Counted from the first letter of the stretch, positions 34,183 through 45,951 are shown. The stretch is DNA of 64,000 nucleotides from [Phialemoniopsis] sp. UDSM-2020 (GCA_018873225.1 JAEILZ010000004.1:2728001-2792000); one strand, 5' to 3'. The notes: generated from the sequence alone by a model not told the origin. Translations and numbers: made by a program.

Positions 34183-37100
34183 CTAGAGGGCGTAGGGGTT
34201 CAGAGACCGAATGGTCAGGCACCTGCAATCTGTTAGCACATCCACCTCAAGACCATGAAATTTACAAGGGGCAAGCTTACGGTGGGCTCTTGCTGAGATC
34301 CGTCTTAAGAATCACCGGCACTCTCGTCATCTCGGTCACATCTTGGATGTACTCGCCGCCTTCCTCCCTCAGCTTGAAGAGCTTGAGGTACTTCTCCTTG
34401 TTGGAGAGCAGCGTTTCGGGAGCCTCTGCCATGGGAACCTTCGAGTCGGACCTGGTGCGCTGGAGAAGACCAGGAGCGTTCGAGTTGGACCGAGCAGGCG
34501 AGCCGGGCACGCTTTGAGTGGGTCGCTCAGCCAGCGAGGCACCGGCCATGGCCTCGGTGATGTCCGACGCGTTGTCGTCATCATCATCGAACAGCGCATC
34601 GACATCGTCCGTCGAGATGGTGCCCGTCTCGGTCTGCTTGCGAGTTGCCTCCTCGCGTTCCTTCTTGACCCGCTCGGCCTCCTCAGCCTGTCGGGCCGCG
34701 GCCCGGGCGTTCGACATCCGCTGAGATGCGGCGGCCTTGGGACGCTCATCCTCGGGTACGTACGCAGAGCTGGGCACGCCCTTCTCCCAGTACAGCTCCA
34801 GAACCCTCTTCTCCTTGCGGAACTCGGCCTTTTTCAGCGGCAATTGATCGCAGTGAACACGCTTCTCGAAGCCCCATTCCGGAATGAGCACATCAAACGC
34901 CGATTCGTACACGCAAATGACAATGCCCTCGCTAATGAGGTCGCCGTTCGCCTCTTGCTTCTTCTTGTCCATGTCACGGCAGGATTCAATGTGTACACTC
35001 TGTTCCTGGGCGTTCTGTGCCGAGTCCTTCTTCGTGTTGCAAGACTCGACCGTCTTGACGAGGTTCTCAAGGTCCTCAGTGTACTCAGTCTTGCCCTCCG
35101 AAAGCACCACATCCAGCTGTCGGTGAACAATGACATCGGCGTAGCGTCGGGTCGGGCTGGTGAAGTGAGTATACAGTGGTAGGTTCAGGGCGAAGTGCGG
35201 CCAGAGGTGTTTAGCGGTCTTGCCGGCAATGTAGTACTTGGCACGCTGCATCGTCTTCAAGAGCAGTGTCTCCATGCCCTTCCTGATATCCACGTCGTCA
35301 ACCTTGAAAAGGCTGTTCTGTATAGCGCCACTGCTGGACGAGTCCATCTCGTAGCCCAGAGCAGTCATGCGCTCAGCAAAGGTCTGAAGGCGGCGAGGGT
35401 TGGGAGCCGTCTGCCGGCGGAGCAGAGCCTTCTCTGGAAGAGCTTGTGCGAGCCGTTGGGCGACGTAGGCATTAGCCTTGTGCATCAACTCCTCGACAAG
35501 CTCTACGGCAGGCGTGGAGTCAAAGATGTTGTGCTCAATCGGGATGTTCTCGTCATCCAGCTGCTGGAGCAGACGCAGCGGCGCAATAGGCTCGCCGCCA
35601 GCGCCCAGACGGGCCTCGCGGAACTTCTGTGACACAGCCTACCAAAGTTAGCTCTTACACTGTACATGTGTCAGCCGAGTCGAATACATACATTGAGAAT
35701 TTGAAGATCCTTCAGGGCTGCAGCCTCGTGCTTGAAGCCGGCTTCGCCCGACAGAGCATTGTTGATGTCCTTGAGAGAAAGCTTGCCATTGCTCTTGATG
35801 ACTGTCTTACCGACCCAAGTGTCGCCCTCGGCAACTGCGCCGTTGTGAGGATTAACTTGGAAGACTACACTGACAGTGAGACGCTCCTGCCCGGGAGTGA
35901 GGGAGCAGACCTCGGTGGCCAGCTTAGGAGGCAGGAGAGCGCACGTCCGGTTGACCAGGTGCACAGCAGTGCCGCGCTTCTTCGCCTCGCGGTCAACCAG
36001 CGAATTCGGCTTGACGAAGTGCGTCACATCAGCGACATGGACACCAATCTCAATCTTGCCATCGGGCCGCGTCTTGACGTGGACAGCATTGCCGAGATCG
36101 GCAGAGCCATCTAGATCCAGAGTGAAAGTCTTCTCGTCGCGGAAGTCGCGGCGAGCCTCAATCGCAGCCTCGTCCTCCTTGGCAAGTGACCAGTCCTGGA
36201 GGCCCACGCTTCTGAGCACGGCATCGGAAAACTCATCCGAGGCAAAGTTGTTGTCGCGCAGAAGAGCATCAGTCTCGACCTTCAAGTCACCCATCTTTCC
36301 AAGCTGCTCGACTAGCGTTCCGAAGGGGTGCAGCGAAGTGATAGGCCAACGCTTGATGCATGCTACGAAGATGCGATCGGCGTAGTCCTGGTGCTTCTCT
36401 ACGAAATCTCGGGGTGCCTGTTCCGTCGGAATAGCAATGAGGGGGACTCGCTTGTCTGTTGGTTTGAACCAGACAATCTTGGGCTTCTCTTGCTGGCGGC
36501 TGTCCTGGTGACGAGAGCCACCATCTCTGGCAGCTCGCTCGGCCTCCTGCTTCTCTTTGGTTGCCTGGCTGCTGGGACGGAGAAGGCCAAGGGTACCAGA
36601 GAACATCTGACCAGCCACCCGCTCAATAACAGCCACAATATGGCCTGCATAGAGAGGCTTCTGCTCGTCATTAATCTCTTCCTCCTCGACGAGAAGGAGA
36701 CTCTGGCCCTCCACTTCAACATCATCATTCTTCTTCTGAGTCGGTCGCTGCCTCAGACTACCACGACGACGGATGCCGCCTTCAGCTGTGTTGTTCTCGT
36801 CGCCATTGTTGTTCTGGCCGTTGGTGGAGCCAGAACGGGTATCAGTAATATCCTTCCGCTTCTTCTTCTCTTCTTTCTCTCGCTTCTGGGACCACACCTC
36901 GTCGACATCGAGCAGCTCGACAGCAACCAGATCTCCTTCCAGAGCACGGTTACGGTCTTTACTGCCGCAGATGAAGATGTCGGCATCAAGAAGACCATCC
37001 TGGGTTGAGACGTACGCATCGCTGCGGTTCTTCTTGTTGACACGGAGGATGCCCGAGACAAGTTGTCCGTCGCCGAGTAGGGCAGGAAGGGTTGCCTGGG

Positions 37101-38453
37101 GCAGATAAGGAGTGAAAAGTGTCTTTCGCTGTTGCTGCTGAGGCTGCTGGGCAGAGAGCTGCGGTGCATGCTGACTCCCGCCAAGGCCAACAAAGTTTTG
37201 GCCGTTCATCTGTGCGGCCTGGAGGGCCTGCAACTGGTTCAGCTGCATGGGGTTAAGTTGCTGACCGGGGAACATCCCGGGGATCATCATCTGTCCTGGC
37301 AGCTGCACCAGCTGGGGCTGGCCTGGGTATTGGAACGCCCCAATGTTAGAGAACGATTGGCCGCTCATAGACTGACGGGAGCGGTGGCCGGGTTGGAAAT
37401 TCTGCTGCTGTCCGGCATTCTGGTCTTGACCCTGGTTCTGGGTCCTCCAGTTGCCGTCAAAGTTGCGAGAGCCTGTACGGGCGTGCCCGGAGCCGCCACG
37501 GCGCTGCAAATCACCGGAATGGCCACCTGCGTCGCCCGCGCGGGGAGCAGCGCCACCACGGCCAACGGCCATGCTCTGGCTCCGACCGTGTGCTCCGCCG
37601 CGGCCGCGAGATGGTCCCAGGCCTTGGGCAGGCTGACTGTCAGGAACAGTCAGCGAAGGACCCTTGCCTTCATCCTCAGGCTTGTCGTTGGCGCCGGAGG
37701 CACCTGGCCCGGGAAACTGGAAGGCGGAGGTTGTACGCTTTTGCTGCGCAATCTCGGCAGCCTTCTTGGCATCTGCCAGGGCTAGCGAGTGTCTGCGCTG
37801 ATGGCCGCTTCCAGAGCCGCCGCCGCCCCGTCCACCTCGAGCACTGCTGTTCTCGCGGTTGTGGCCAGCAGCATTGTCCGCATTGCCGAAAGCTGACCCA
37901 GAAGCTCCGGATGAAGGGGCAGGGGGAGGGCCCATTCCCATGTTTGGAAGTGCCGACTGATTACGGCGATGTGACATTGGCTGGGTCGGGGGAGCCATGT
38001 TAACATTTTGCTGCGGTAGCTGGTTCGGGAACTGGAAACCGGCTTGGGGCGACATGTTGGTCATGTTGGGTTGGAGGGGGTTGAATCCTCCACCAGGGGG
38101 TAGCATCCCCATATTGACATACTGCTGTTGAGTCGCCTGGATCTGTTGCTGCTGCTGCTGTAGGAGTTCGATCTGTTGCTGGATGGCAAGCTGCTCCACT
38201 AGAGGAGGAAAAGGTTAGCACCAACGGCTGCCAAGACTGACGATGGCGAGCTCGAGAAGGATGAAAACCGCAGAGTTGCGCCAGAGGAAAAGGGGGTAAA
38301 AGGTGTCAGGACGAGCTTACTGTTGGGGTTGGCAAACATGCTCATCAGCGGAGTGAGCTCTGAGGGGCTGCGACGATGGGCGATGTGAAGGCGTCGGCCA
38401 GTAGGGCCGGGTACGCCCCCAGCAGGAGGAGGCTGCTGCTGCTGCTGCTCCAT
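34183..38453 (-). CDS. ssd1: Ssd1/GUL-1 family RNA-binding protein (RNB pseudonuclease)
   Basis: Four exons, 38453-38321, 38198-35692, 35638-34281 and 34222-34183, give 1345 residues. All introns have CTAAC-type branch sites. The last exon encodes only the family C-terminus CLTIRSLNPYAL; reading through its donor GTAAGC would stop at once after KSPP. Residues 1 to about 400 are Gln/Gly/Pro-rich and disordered with six HxRxxS motifs (Ser 31, 126, 162, 182, 253, 288), the NDR-kinase (Cbk1/COT-1) consensus. Two cold-shock-like segments precede the RNB domain. In the RNB active-site motif the four Asp positions read D739, D745, G747, N748, so two catalytic acids are lost, as in yeast Ssd1, which binds mRNA but does not degrade it. 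It represses translation of cell-wall mRNAs; Neurospora gul-1 suppresses cot-1. Confidence 0.95.
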
Positions 38454-40166
38454 GACAAGCTAGTAGAAACTGCTTGACGATGGAAATGCAAGCTTGGTAT
38501 GCAAGTAGTAGGTTTGTTTGTGGATGTAGAGAGCTTGAATCGCTGTTGGATGATGCAGTATCACGAGCCTGGCGACGATGACGACGTCCAAAGTGATGTC
38601 AAGGAGGGTACGAAAGGAGAGAGCGTTGGAAAAGGGTGATGATGATCGGGACGCTTTGCTTTGATCGGAAAGGGAACGTGCAAGTACTGAAGACGAGCTG
38701 GAATAGCAGAGACGATGTTGATTTTTGGATTGGAAGGACAACAGACGAAAGGAGAGGAGAGTGAGGGAGTGAGAGTAGAAGAGTTGTGGATGTGTGTGGG
38801 AAGAGGAGAAGGGTAAGGGCGAATACGATTGATGATGATGGCAGACCAGACACAGGCGAGCGAGAGAAAGAAGGTGGTGCTCGATTAGGTGGTGCTTCGG
38901 TTGGCCCAGCTAGCATGGACCAGCCAGCACCCCTCGAGGGCACAGCACACTTGGAGCAGTTGAGGACATCACTGATGGGTCCAAATTGGAGGGCTAAACA
39001 GGGTACCTTGGGGCAGAACAAGGTACCTACGGGGGACCAAGGGTGCCCAATACGACTAGGATTGGCGACGCTTGTGGCCTGGTGTCGGGGGCCCAGGAAA
39101 CAACTTTGTAGACTTGGGGCTCAGGTAGGCTACAAGTACCACCAGACCTCGAGAGCTCGCCTTTCTCTGCCCGCAATTCCCACTTTTGCACGTTTGGGGG
39201 GAGGACAAGGAGGGGAGACGACCTTCGACGTAATGATTATCAGAGAGATTTGAGCCCATCCCAGCCCTGTCTGCCCACCTCTGCCCAGCTTTCTGACGAT
39301 GCCTCATAGAGCACTCCCAGAGTGTTGTTCCCAGTCAAGTGGGTGTAAGAAAGGTTAACAGGTTTGGATCAGTTCTTCTTTCCAAATTACTAACAAACTG
39401 AGTAATCAATCTATAAGCGTAGGTAATGGGATAATTCTGGGTGGTTAGTCGATAATTCAGGTACATTTGTATGGGCAACCGTCAACTACAGTATCTAGGC
39501 ACTCAAACTGTCACCTATTTGCCAGCCTCTTGAACCTGAAGTTTTCATGAACTCATCTAGCGGGCATCAGAGACCTGGAGATCTCGGGCGAGCTCCACTG
39601 ACGGACGGACGGGCAGCAGCGGGAGCCACCTTCAGTGCTAGCCTCAACAGAAGGGAAGATCCACTTAGGGAGGAAGAATACGGGCTCTGATGGGGGCTTG
39701 AGGCTTCACTAATAAAAGGAGGCTTCACGAGAGGAAAATGGATCATTGAATAGTAGTACCTTACCTAGGTAGGTAGCACAATAGGTATCAAGGCCTGAAT
39801 TACGATAGTGCTGAACAATTGGACTGCACGACCTCGATTTAAATGGGCTGAGCTAAGACTTCCCCCATCCCCACCTGCACCAGGAGACTGGTCTGCACTC
39901 TTTGTTGCTTCCTCACACCTACCGCCCGGCAGAATTGAGGACTGCTTTTACTGGGTCACTTTTTTTGTCAGGAGGTACTTCGCTGTCACACCTGCCCACA
40001 CCAAAATCCTATGTAACAATCACCACACGCGCATCACAACCACCATCCTCGGTGCTTCTCCAAACACAGAGAGCTTATCGAGTCCAGACGTGTCTGGGCT
40101 ACACCTACAGACTTTCCCCTGAGACTGCAAGCATGCGATCGTGATCGGCTCGAGATTTGATCACAC
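38454..40166. other. Intergenic, divergent promoters of ssd1 and gle1
   Basis: 1.7 kb holding both promoters. The ssd1 side is rich in GA/CT tracts. It contains a decayed repeat copy (39336-39525) and a TACCT/AGGTA-rich segment at 39758-39776. Confidence 0.5.
39336..39525 (+). repeat. Decayed dispersed repeat, copy A
   Basis: Matches, in the same order and orientation, a segment at 51590-51756. Shared words include CAAGTGGGTGT, AGAAAGGTT, TGGGATAAT, ACCGTCAACT, CTGTCACC and TTGCCAG, separated by substitutions and small indels. It looks like a non-coding remnant of a mobile element; the family is not known to me. Confidence 0.65.
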
Positions 40167-41949
40167 ATGGCGAGCTCGTCACCTCCAACTCGAGACTCTC
40201 GAGCGTTCCGCAGCTCGAGAAGCTCGAGGCAGAGTCTCAACCTACCCATAAGAACGCAACTATCGGATTTCTTGCTCGATACGCGAAACTCAGAAGAGGC
40301 TCATCGGAGAGGGTTTGAAGAAGCAGAGCGCGAGCATGAGCGAATCCGACAAACAGCCATTGATGTCTTCAATGCGCACCAACGCGAGCTCGAGCTCAAG
40401 AGGATAGAGGAAGAGCAAGCCAAAGAACGCCAGCGCCTCGCAAAGGAAGCCGAAATCGCTCGTAAGGAAGCCGAACTACAGGCATTGAAGGCGAAGCAGG
40501 TACCAAAGCCCGCGCCGCCCCCGTCACCGAAGGCGCCGGCAGTCCAGCCCACGGCCCCGACCGGTCAACAAGCTCCGGGTCAGACCAACAATGCGCAAAC
40601 AACAAGTCGTCCTCCACAACAACAAAGTACCGCGAATGCGGCTTTACTGAATGGATCTGAAGCGCCCAAACAAGCGGCGGGCGCGTCTGCAGCACAGGGT
40701 ACAAATAAGTCACTGTTCGGAGGCACATCAGCTGCTTCATCGCCCTTCGGTGCCTCCACGACCAAGACCAGCCAAGCTCCTACTCAAGTAGATAGACCCT
40801 CGCCATTTGGCGTACCTCAGCCCAAGCCCAGCGCTCTCCCGTCTACCCAGGCACCTACTACGACGAATACGCCGTCATCTCAGACCAATGGCGTTCCGAC
40901 CCAAACACCAGCCTCAACTCAAAGGCTGCCAGTCTCGGATCGCCATGTGGAGGTGCATAAGAACCTGAAGGAACTGCGCAAATCTTTGGCCGAGCAGGCA
41001 AAGACCAACCCGCTCCTGAAGAAGCGGATGGGCGACATGCGCCGTGAGATCCGGAAATCCACCGGTCAATTTGTTGCCGGGGGTCTCAGAGCCAACGAAA
41101 CACCTGTAAGCGGCCACGAAACGCATGTCTTTTATCGCGATGTCCCGCTGACTGACCAAATAGATTACCAAAATCGTTGAACTGCTACGGGAATCTCTCA
41201 GGAACGAGTCAAACAGCCAGCTGATCGACCCTGGCATGTTCGTACTTGAGCCAAGGGGTCCTGTTCCCGGCGAGACAAGCGAACCACAACGCTCATCAAT
41301 ATTCCTCTACTTGATGAACATCTTTTGCAAAGCCATCATATCCCAGTTCATCAACGAGGCTAGTGCCAATCCGAAACAGGCAGACGCCATTGGCATGGTG
41401 GCGGCCAAGATCTTCTCTGATGTCGAGTTCCTGTGGCGTGGCAAGTCAATGATTGATATGCTGATCGCCAAGTACCGCGTTGTCTGCCCCGTTCTATTTG
41501 GATTCAGGGGTAATGATAAGATGGAGCAAGCCAGGTTACGAGTTGGCTGGAGGAAAGAAGGCGGCCAGTGGATTCCCGAACAGGTTCACGGTGATCGCAT
41601 GACAGGCCTGGGCGCAGGTTTCGCGGCACTGACCCTGCGCGACTTTTCCAAAGCAAAAGCCAAGAAGAACCCGTGGCCACCATCAGTCTACTGGACGGCA
41701 ATGGCGAGGATTATCAATACCCCATCAGAGGAGATCTCCAAGACCCAGTGCTACGTCTTGAAGGCTATGATAGCCAATTACGAGCAAAAGTTCATGCACT
41801 GCTACGGCAACGCTGCCGTCGCAGCCCTGCGCTGCGCTCTCATCGACTTTCCGGCTAGAATCACGGAGAAGAGCTCCGCTCGCGACGCACTACCGGTGGT
41901 TGCGACCAGCTTACGTATGGAGACAGGGTTACGGCTGGACCAGCTATAA
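40167..41949 (+). CDS. gle1: mRNA export factor Gle1
   Basis: Two exons, 40167-41105 and 41164-41949, give 574 residues. The 58-nt intron has donor GTAAGC, branch CTGAC and acceptor TAG, and joins ETP to ITKIVELLRESL. The N-terminal part has a charged helix or coiled coil (about residues 45-115, EEAEREHERIRQTAI and AKERQRLAKEAEIA), then a Pro/Gln/Thr-rich linker with SPFG repeats. The C-terminal Gle1 domain begins around residue 250 (VEVHKNLKELRKSLAEQAK) and includes FLYLMNIFCKAIISQFINEA, GFRGNDKMEQARLRVGW, RMTGLGAGFAALTLRDF and PWPPSVYWTAMARI. Gle1, with inositol hexakisphosphate, activates the DEAD-box ATPase Dbp5 at the cytoplasmic face of the nuclear pore. Confidence 0.94.
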
Positions 41950-42321
41950 AGCCCGGACAGCATTGCTTAACGGTGCTGCGATGGAGGTCATGGACATGCA
42001 ATCAAGGATACAGCATAGATCGGGTGTTCAGGCGTATAATTTGACAAGGTCGAATGTATAGAACTGGCAGCACTGCACTGCAGGGAATGGTGGATATGCA
42101 TTCGGTATCACTTTCGTGAGTCAAAATTGGTATAACATGATGGTTCGAGGTGGGCGGAAATGTACAATTATATATCTGGTGCACCGAGCCAGGACAATCT
42201 AAGATGTTTAAAGGATCATCTCATGTCTAATTTGTCTTATCAAACACTACCGCTGACCGGCCGGCCGAGTTGAACTCCATGTGATAAAGAAAGCGTTGCT
42301 ATCTCCAATACTTGTGATTGT
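41950..42321. other. Intergenic, convergent gene ends
   Basis: Between gle1 and the end of the SNARE gene. Nothing seen beyond 3' regions. Confidence 0.55.
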
Positions 42322-43162
42322 TCACAAGATGAGGAGCAAGACAAGCAAAATAATTAGAACCATGATCAAAACACTAATGCAGCAGCTGCTCCATCTGTCT
42401 TCGTTCTTTCGAATGACGTACTGCAGCTTCTGCATGCCTGTCTGTAGTCTCCCACCGACCCTGTCGGCCAGGTTGTCCGTCACCTCGAGCATTTCCCGTT
42501 GCTCTTCTAGCTCGCGGCCCATATCGTCTGCCTGTCTGCGTAGGTTGCCAACCGTTTGGAACACGCCGTCAAGATGCTGATCCTGTTCGCGCATCATCTG
42601 CACCTGCTGCTGCTGCTCGAACTCAGCATAGTCGTCGTCGCCCTCGCCATCACCATCAGCGATGGCAAAGGCGTTGGGATCCGGTAGATCCGACTGCGCG
42701 CCGGACGTCCCCTTGCCCTTGCCGCCCGCTGCGGCAGCCGCGGAGCTATCTATCTTCTTGGCTAGCTCATCGCGCATGTCCTCGATCTCGCCACCGACCT
42801 CCTGCACGAGGCGCTTGCGGCGCGCCACCTCGCCGGCATCGAGGCCAAACTGTGAAGGATCGGACTCGACGGCCTTGACAGACTCGACGAGGTCGGCGAG
42901 GTCCTCCGCCAATGATGAGAGTGCTGATTCAAGATCTGTCCTTGCCGAAGCGAGTTCTGGTGACGTTGCTGCAGTAGTGAGGGAGCGGATACGCAGGTAT
43001 GAGGAGAAAAGAGGTCGAGTGGACGATAATTGCGCAAGGACATCTCTGTAGGTAGGCAAAGGATGGTCAGTATGCCTATCCGCCAACTCGCAAACGGCGG
43101 CGGCTGTGTACTTACTGCTGGACCTGGAGGAAGGGGTCCTCCTCGGTGTTGGAGGACATCAT
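42322..43162 (-). CDS. tlg1: Tlg1/syntaxin-6-like Golgi-endosomal t-SNARE
   Basis: Two exons, 43162-43116 and 43045-42322, give 256 residues. The 70-nt intron has donor GTAAGT, branch ACTGAC and acceptor CAG. The start MMSSNTEEDPFLQVQQDV is the conserved syntaxin-6/Tlg1 N-terminus (DPF motif). An N-terminal helical region (residues 20-110) is followed by an acidic/Gln linker. The Qc-SNARE motif runs from about residue 170 to 230 (REQDQHLDGVFQTVGNLR through MQKLQYVIRKNE) with the central Gln in LEEQREM. A C-terminal anchor of about 20 residues (CISVLIMVLIILLVLLLIL) ends the protein, as in tail-anchored SNAREs. It acts in endosome-to-Golgi membrane fusion. Confidence 0.92.
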
Positions 43163-43765
43163 CCTCGAAGCGCTAGAGATGCCGAGCTCATGTAGTTGTT
43201 GACAAGAACCATCCCATCGCAAACACTCGATAGATCCTGAGGAGATTGGTAGTTGAGCTGTTCTATCACAGCTTCTGGTAGCCTAGCACATGTCATTTGC
43301 TTGTTTGGATGTCACTGGTTGCGCAACTGATCGGGGGCGTGGCCTGCCATTCTTTCAGGGGTGTGACTAGTAGCGTCTTTCCAGCACTGTGGAGTGCTTG
43401 GTACCACTTATGGATTCGACGTGGCAACATTAAACCAATCAATCCAGCGGGAGTGCGCCATAGAATGCTGGCCCCTCCCGCGGCGCCCCTGGTCCGGTTC
43501 TCCCAAACCGGCTGGTTGCTGGGGTTCATAGGCTCAAAGGCGGCGGGGGCCACGCCAGAGTGAGTCCCTGCGGCGGCGACAGCGGGCGTTATGAAACGTA
43601 GCTTCTAGCTGCACTGTACTTGGACAGATCAATCCTCCCTCCTCTCTACACTTCTCCCTCGACAATTGATTCTTGTTGATAATCGAGGATCATTTCATCG
43701 AGGCTTTCCCTGTTCCTTTTTCTCTTCGTTCCATCATCCATTGACTGGATCTACCCAATTCCACA
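43163..43765. promoter_or_regulatory. Divergent promoter region of tlg1 and the ER cyclophilin
   Basis: Contains GACGTGGC at 43418-43425, similar to fungal unfolded-protein-response elements, about 340 bases before the cyclophilin start, and CCAAT at 43435. The cyclophilin leader is CT-rich. Confidence 0.4.
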
Positions 43766-44841
43766 ATGTTCAATTTCCGGAGGCTTTTCGTCTCCGCCGC
43801 CCTCTTGCTCGGCCTGAGCTTGGTGCTGTTCTCCCGCAGCGCTGAGGCTGCCAAGGGCCCCAAGATCACCCACAAGGTCTACTTCGACATCGAGCATGGC
43901 GACGAGGCTATGGGTCGTATTGTGATTGGTCTCTACGGCAAGACTGTCCCCAAGACCGTTGAGAACTTCCGTGCCCTTGCTACTGGCGAGAAGGGCTTTG
44001 GCTACGAGGGCTCTAGCTTCCACCGTGTCATCAAGGACTTCATGATCCAGGGTGGTGACTTCACTAAGGGTGACGGTACCGGTGGCAAGTCCAGTAAGGA
44101 ATTCCCCATCACAACGCTAAGCTGGCTGCCGAACAGCGAAACTGACACGCAACTTATAGTCTACGGTGACCGCTTCGAGGATGAGAACTTCAAGCTCAAG
44201 CACTCCAAGAAGGGTATGCTCTCCATGGCCAACGCTGGCAAGGATACCAACGGCTCGCAATTCTTCATTACCACTGTTGTGACCTCGTAAGTTGATCAGT
44301 CCCGTACAATGCACCCCGTATCAGGCAGGCGGATGCTAATGCTCTTTCGCCGCATAGGTGGCTGGATGGCCGGCACGTCGTCTTCGGCGAAATCCTCGAG
44401 GGCTACGACATCGTCGACAAGATCCAGAACGTCGCCAAGTCTTCCGGCGACCGTCCAGCAAAGGCCGTCAAGATCGTCAAGAGCGGCGAGCTGGAGGTGC
44501 CCCCAGAAGGTATCCACGTGGAACTCTAGAGGTAGTTTCTCACTGCCTCTAACACTATCTGTCTTGCCTACACCTCTTTATAAAACCGCGCGTATCGCTC
44601 TATTCCACCGGGTTGCTGATTTGTGGTGCGCCTCTCAGCTGAGCACGGCTCTTCGGACTGGAGCGCGGGATACAACAGCGAGAGTAACCCGTTCTCCAAG
44701 GCTGGCCACTCTGCAGAGTGGTCCGTCTTCCAGAAGGCATTCCTCTTTGGCGTCATTCTAGCCGCTATCGCCATCTACTTGCGGCTTTCGAAGCGGAGGG
44801 AGGTGAAGGATGAGATCGGTTACGAAAAGACGATGGCCTAA
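43766..44841 (+). CDS. cypB: ER cyclophilin B (peptidyl-prolyl isomerase), two candidate 3' ends
   Basis: Shared exons 43766-44093 and 44160-44286. Short form: third exon 44358-44529, 208 residues, ending IHVEL, an HDEL-like ER retrieval tail. Long form: a donor inside the third exon (ends 44509, GTATCC) joins 44639-44841, 269 residues, replacing GIHVEL by a Ser/Asn-rich linker, one membrane span ([17 protein letters not shown]) and a basic tail. Both forms are in frame. The N-terminus [19 protein letters not shown] is a signal peptide ending near AEA. The catalytic core is complete: [24 protein letters not shown] and [11 protein letters not shown]. It folds proline-containing proteins in the ER. 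Intron 1 (66 nt) is stop-free and in frame and, if retained, would insert 22 residues after GGKS. The short form matches typical fungal cyclophilin B length. Confidence 0.93.
44639..44841 (+). other. Alternative last exon of cypB encoding a membrane anchor
   Basis: Acceptor CAG at 44636-44638 with a GCTGAT branch about 20 bases upstream. The frame encodes [13 protein letters not shown], one hydrophobic helix, then [17 protein letters not shown] and stop. It has no good start codon of its own. Confidence 0.7.
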
Positions 44842-45139
44842 ACGTCACATAGACTCCATGCAAAATATACAGATGTAGTTTCCATCATTGCGCAGATCAA
44901 TCTCAATGCTCCCCTTGATTTGTCTGGCAGCGAGCGTGGCTGCCGTGGGCGCGAGCTAGATGAAGAGCTCCCGACCAAAGATCTGACTTATAAGGTACAT
45001 CACGTGGGGGTATTTTCAAGCTTCAAAATTTATTTGCGATAAGATATCACCAACACAACCAAGAGCCCCGCCAGTGCAGCGACGAGTTCTAGACTTTGAA
45101 TGCGATAACACTCTTGTGTAAACTCGAGAATATATCAAA

Positions 45140-45616
45140 ATGAAAGTCCTCAGCCTAAATTTTCTTTCTTGCGCTGTCAAGGCGTGCAAGTCCTCATCAG
45201 ACTCGTTTCCCCTCCATCCCAAGGATGCTGAACTCGCTCACGACGATATCGAGGTGAACCCGCAACTGCTGGTCAATGTCCTTCCGCGAATAGACTGGAA
45301 GGCGCTGCGGACAACTTCTATAGAGGTATTTTTTTACCCCCTCCCTGTGTTTGGCCCCTTCATGAGCCTTCCGCCTGTTCGGTTCCTTGAACTCTGAATG
45401 CTAACTGGAGATGACCAGCTCGGCTTCCCTGATTTGCCTGAGCAGCCGCCAACCGCGGAGGAGCTCGAGGACAATGAGACTATGCTCAAGGAATTGCATA
45501 ATCTGCTCATTGAGACTCAAATCATGGAGGGAAAGTTGGTGTGTGCGAACTGTGGGCACGAGTATGGCATTCGTGAGGGCATCGCAAACTTTCTGCTGCC
45601 CAGCCATCTGGTATGA
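45140..45616 (+). CDS. trm112: Methyltransferase activator subunit Trm112
   Basis: Two exons, 45140-45325 and 45419-45616, give 127 residues. The intron (93 nt) has donor GTATTT and acceptor CAG with CTAAC upstream. MKVLSLNFLSCAVKAC supplies Cys11 and Cys16, and LVCANCGHEYGIREGIANFL supplies the second Cys pair of the zinc-binding site; the central helices (NPQLLVNVLPRIDWKALR) and the PSHLV end are typical. Trm112 is the small obligate partner that stabilises several methyltransferases acting on tRNA (Trm9, Trm11), 18S rRNA (Bud23) and release factor eRF1 (Mtq2). It ends 335 bases from the convergent Big1 gene. Confidence 0.94.
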
Positions 45617-45951
45617 GTTTTAGACTGGATCATCCCTGGCGCCCACGAGGTTCGTCAATGGAACAGTCTATAGTCGCCCACGCACCTTGGATTTCATGGA
45701 GTTCATACGGTCCGCTATCTTGGGGAGAAAGGTCTCGGAAAAGCATTTGCATGGTTGCTGTTGTTTCATCATTATACCATCTCATAACTGAGATTTCACA
45801 TTGAAATTCTCATGTCTGGCCAGTTTTCAAATTATATGATTTGCCAATCAAAAGATACCGCCGTGAACTCCTATCTAGTGAATATGTTACAAAGCCCTCT
45901 TGTTGGATCATGCCCTTGAGCTTCTTCAATTTCCCAGTCATCGTGACTCGT
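45617..45951. other. Intergenic, convergent gene ends
   Basis: 3' regions of trm112 and big1. Nothing else seen. Confidence 0.55.

Noticed and set aside
34343..35182. 279-codon plus-strand frame
   Set aside because: Antisense shadow of the Ssd1 RNB exon.
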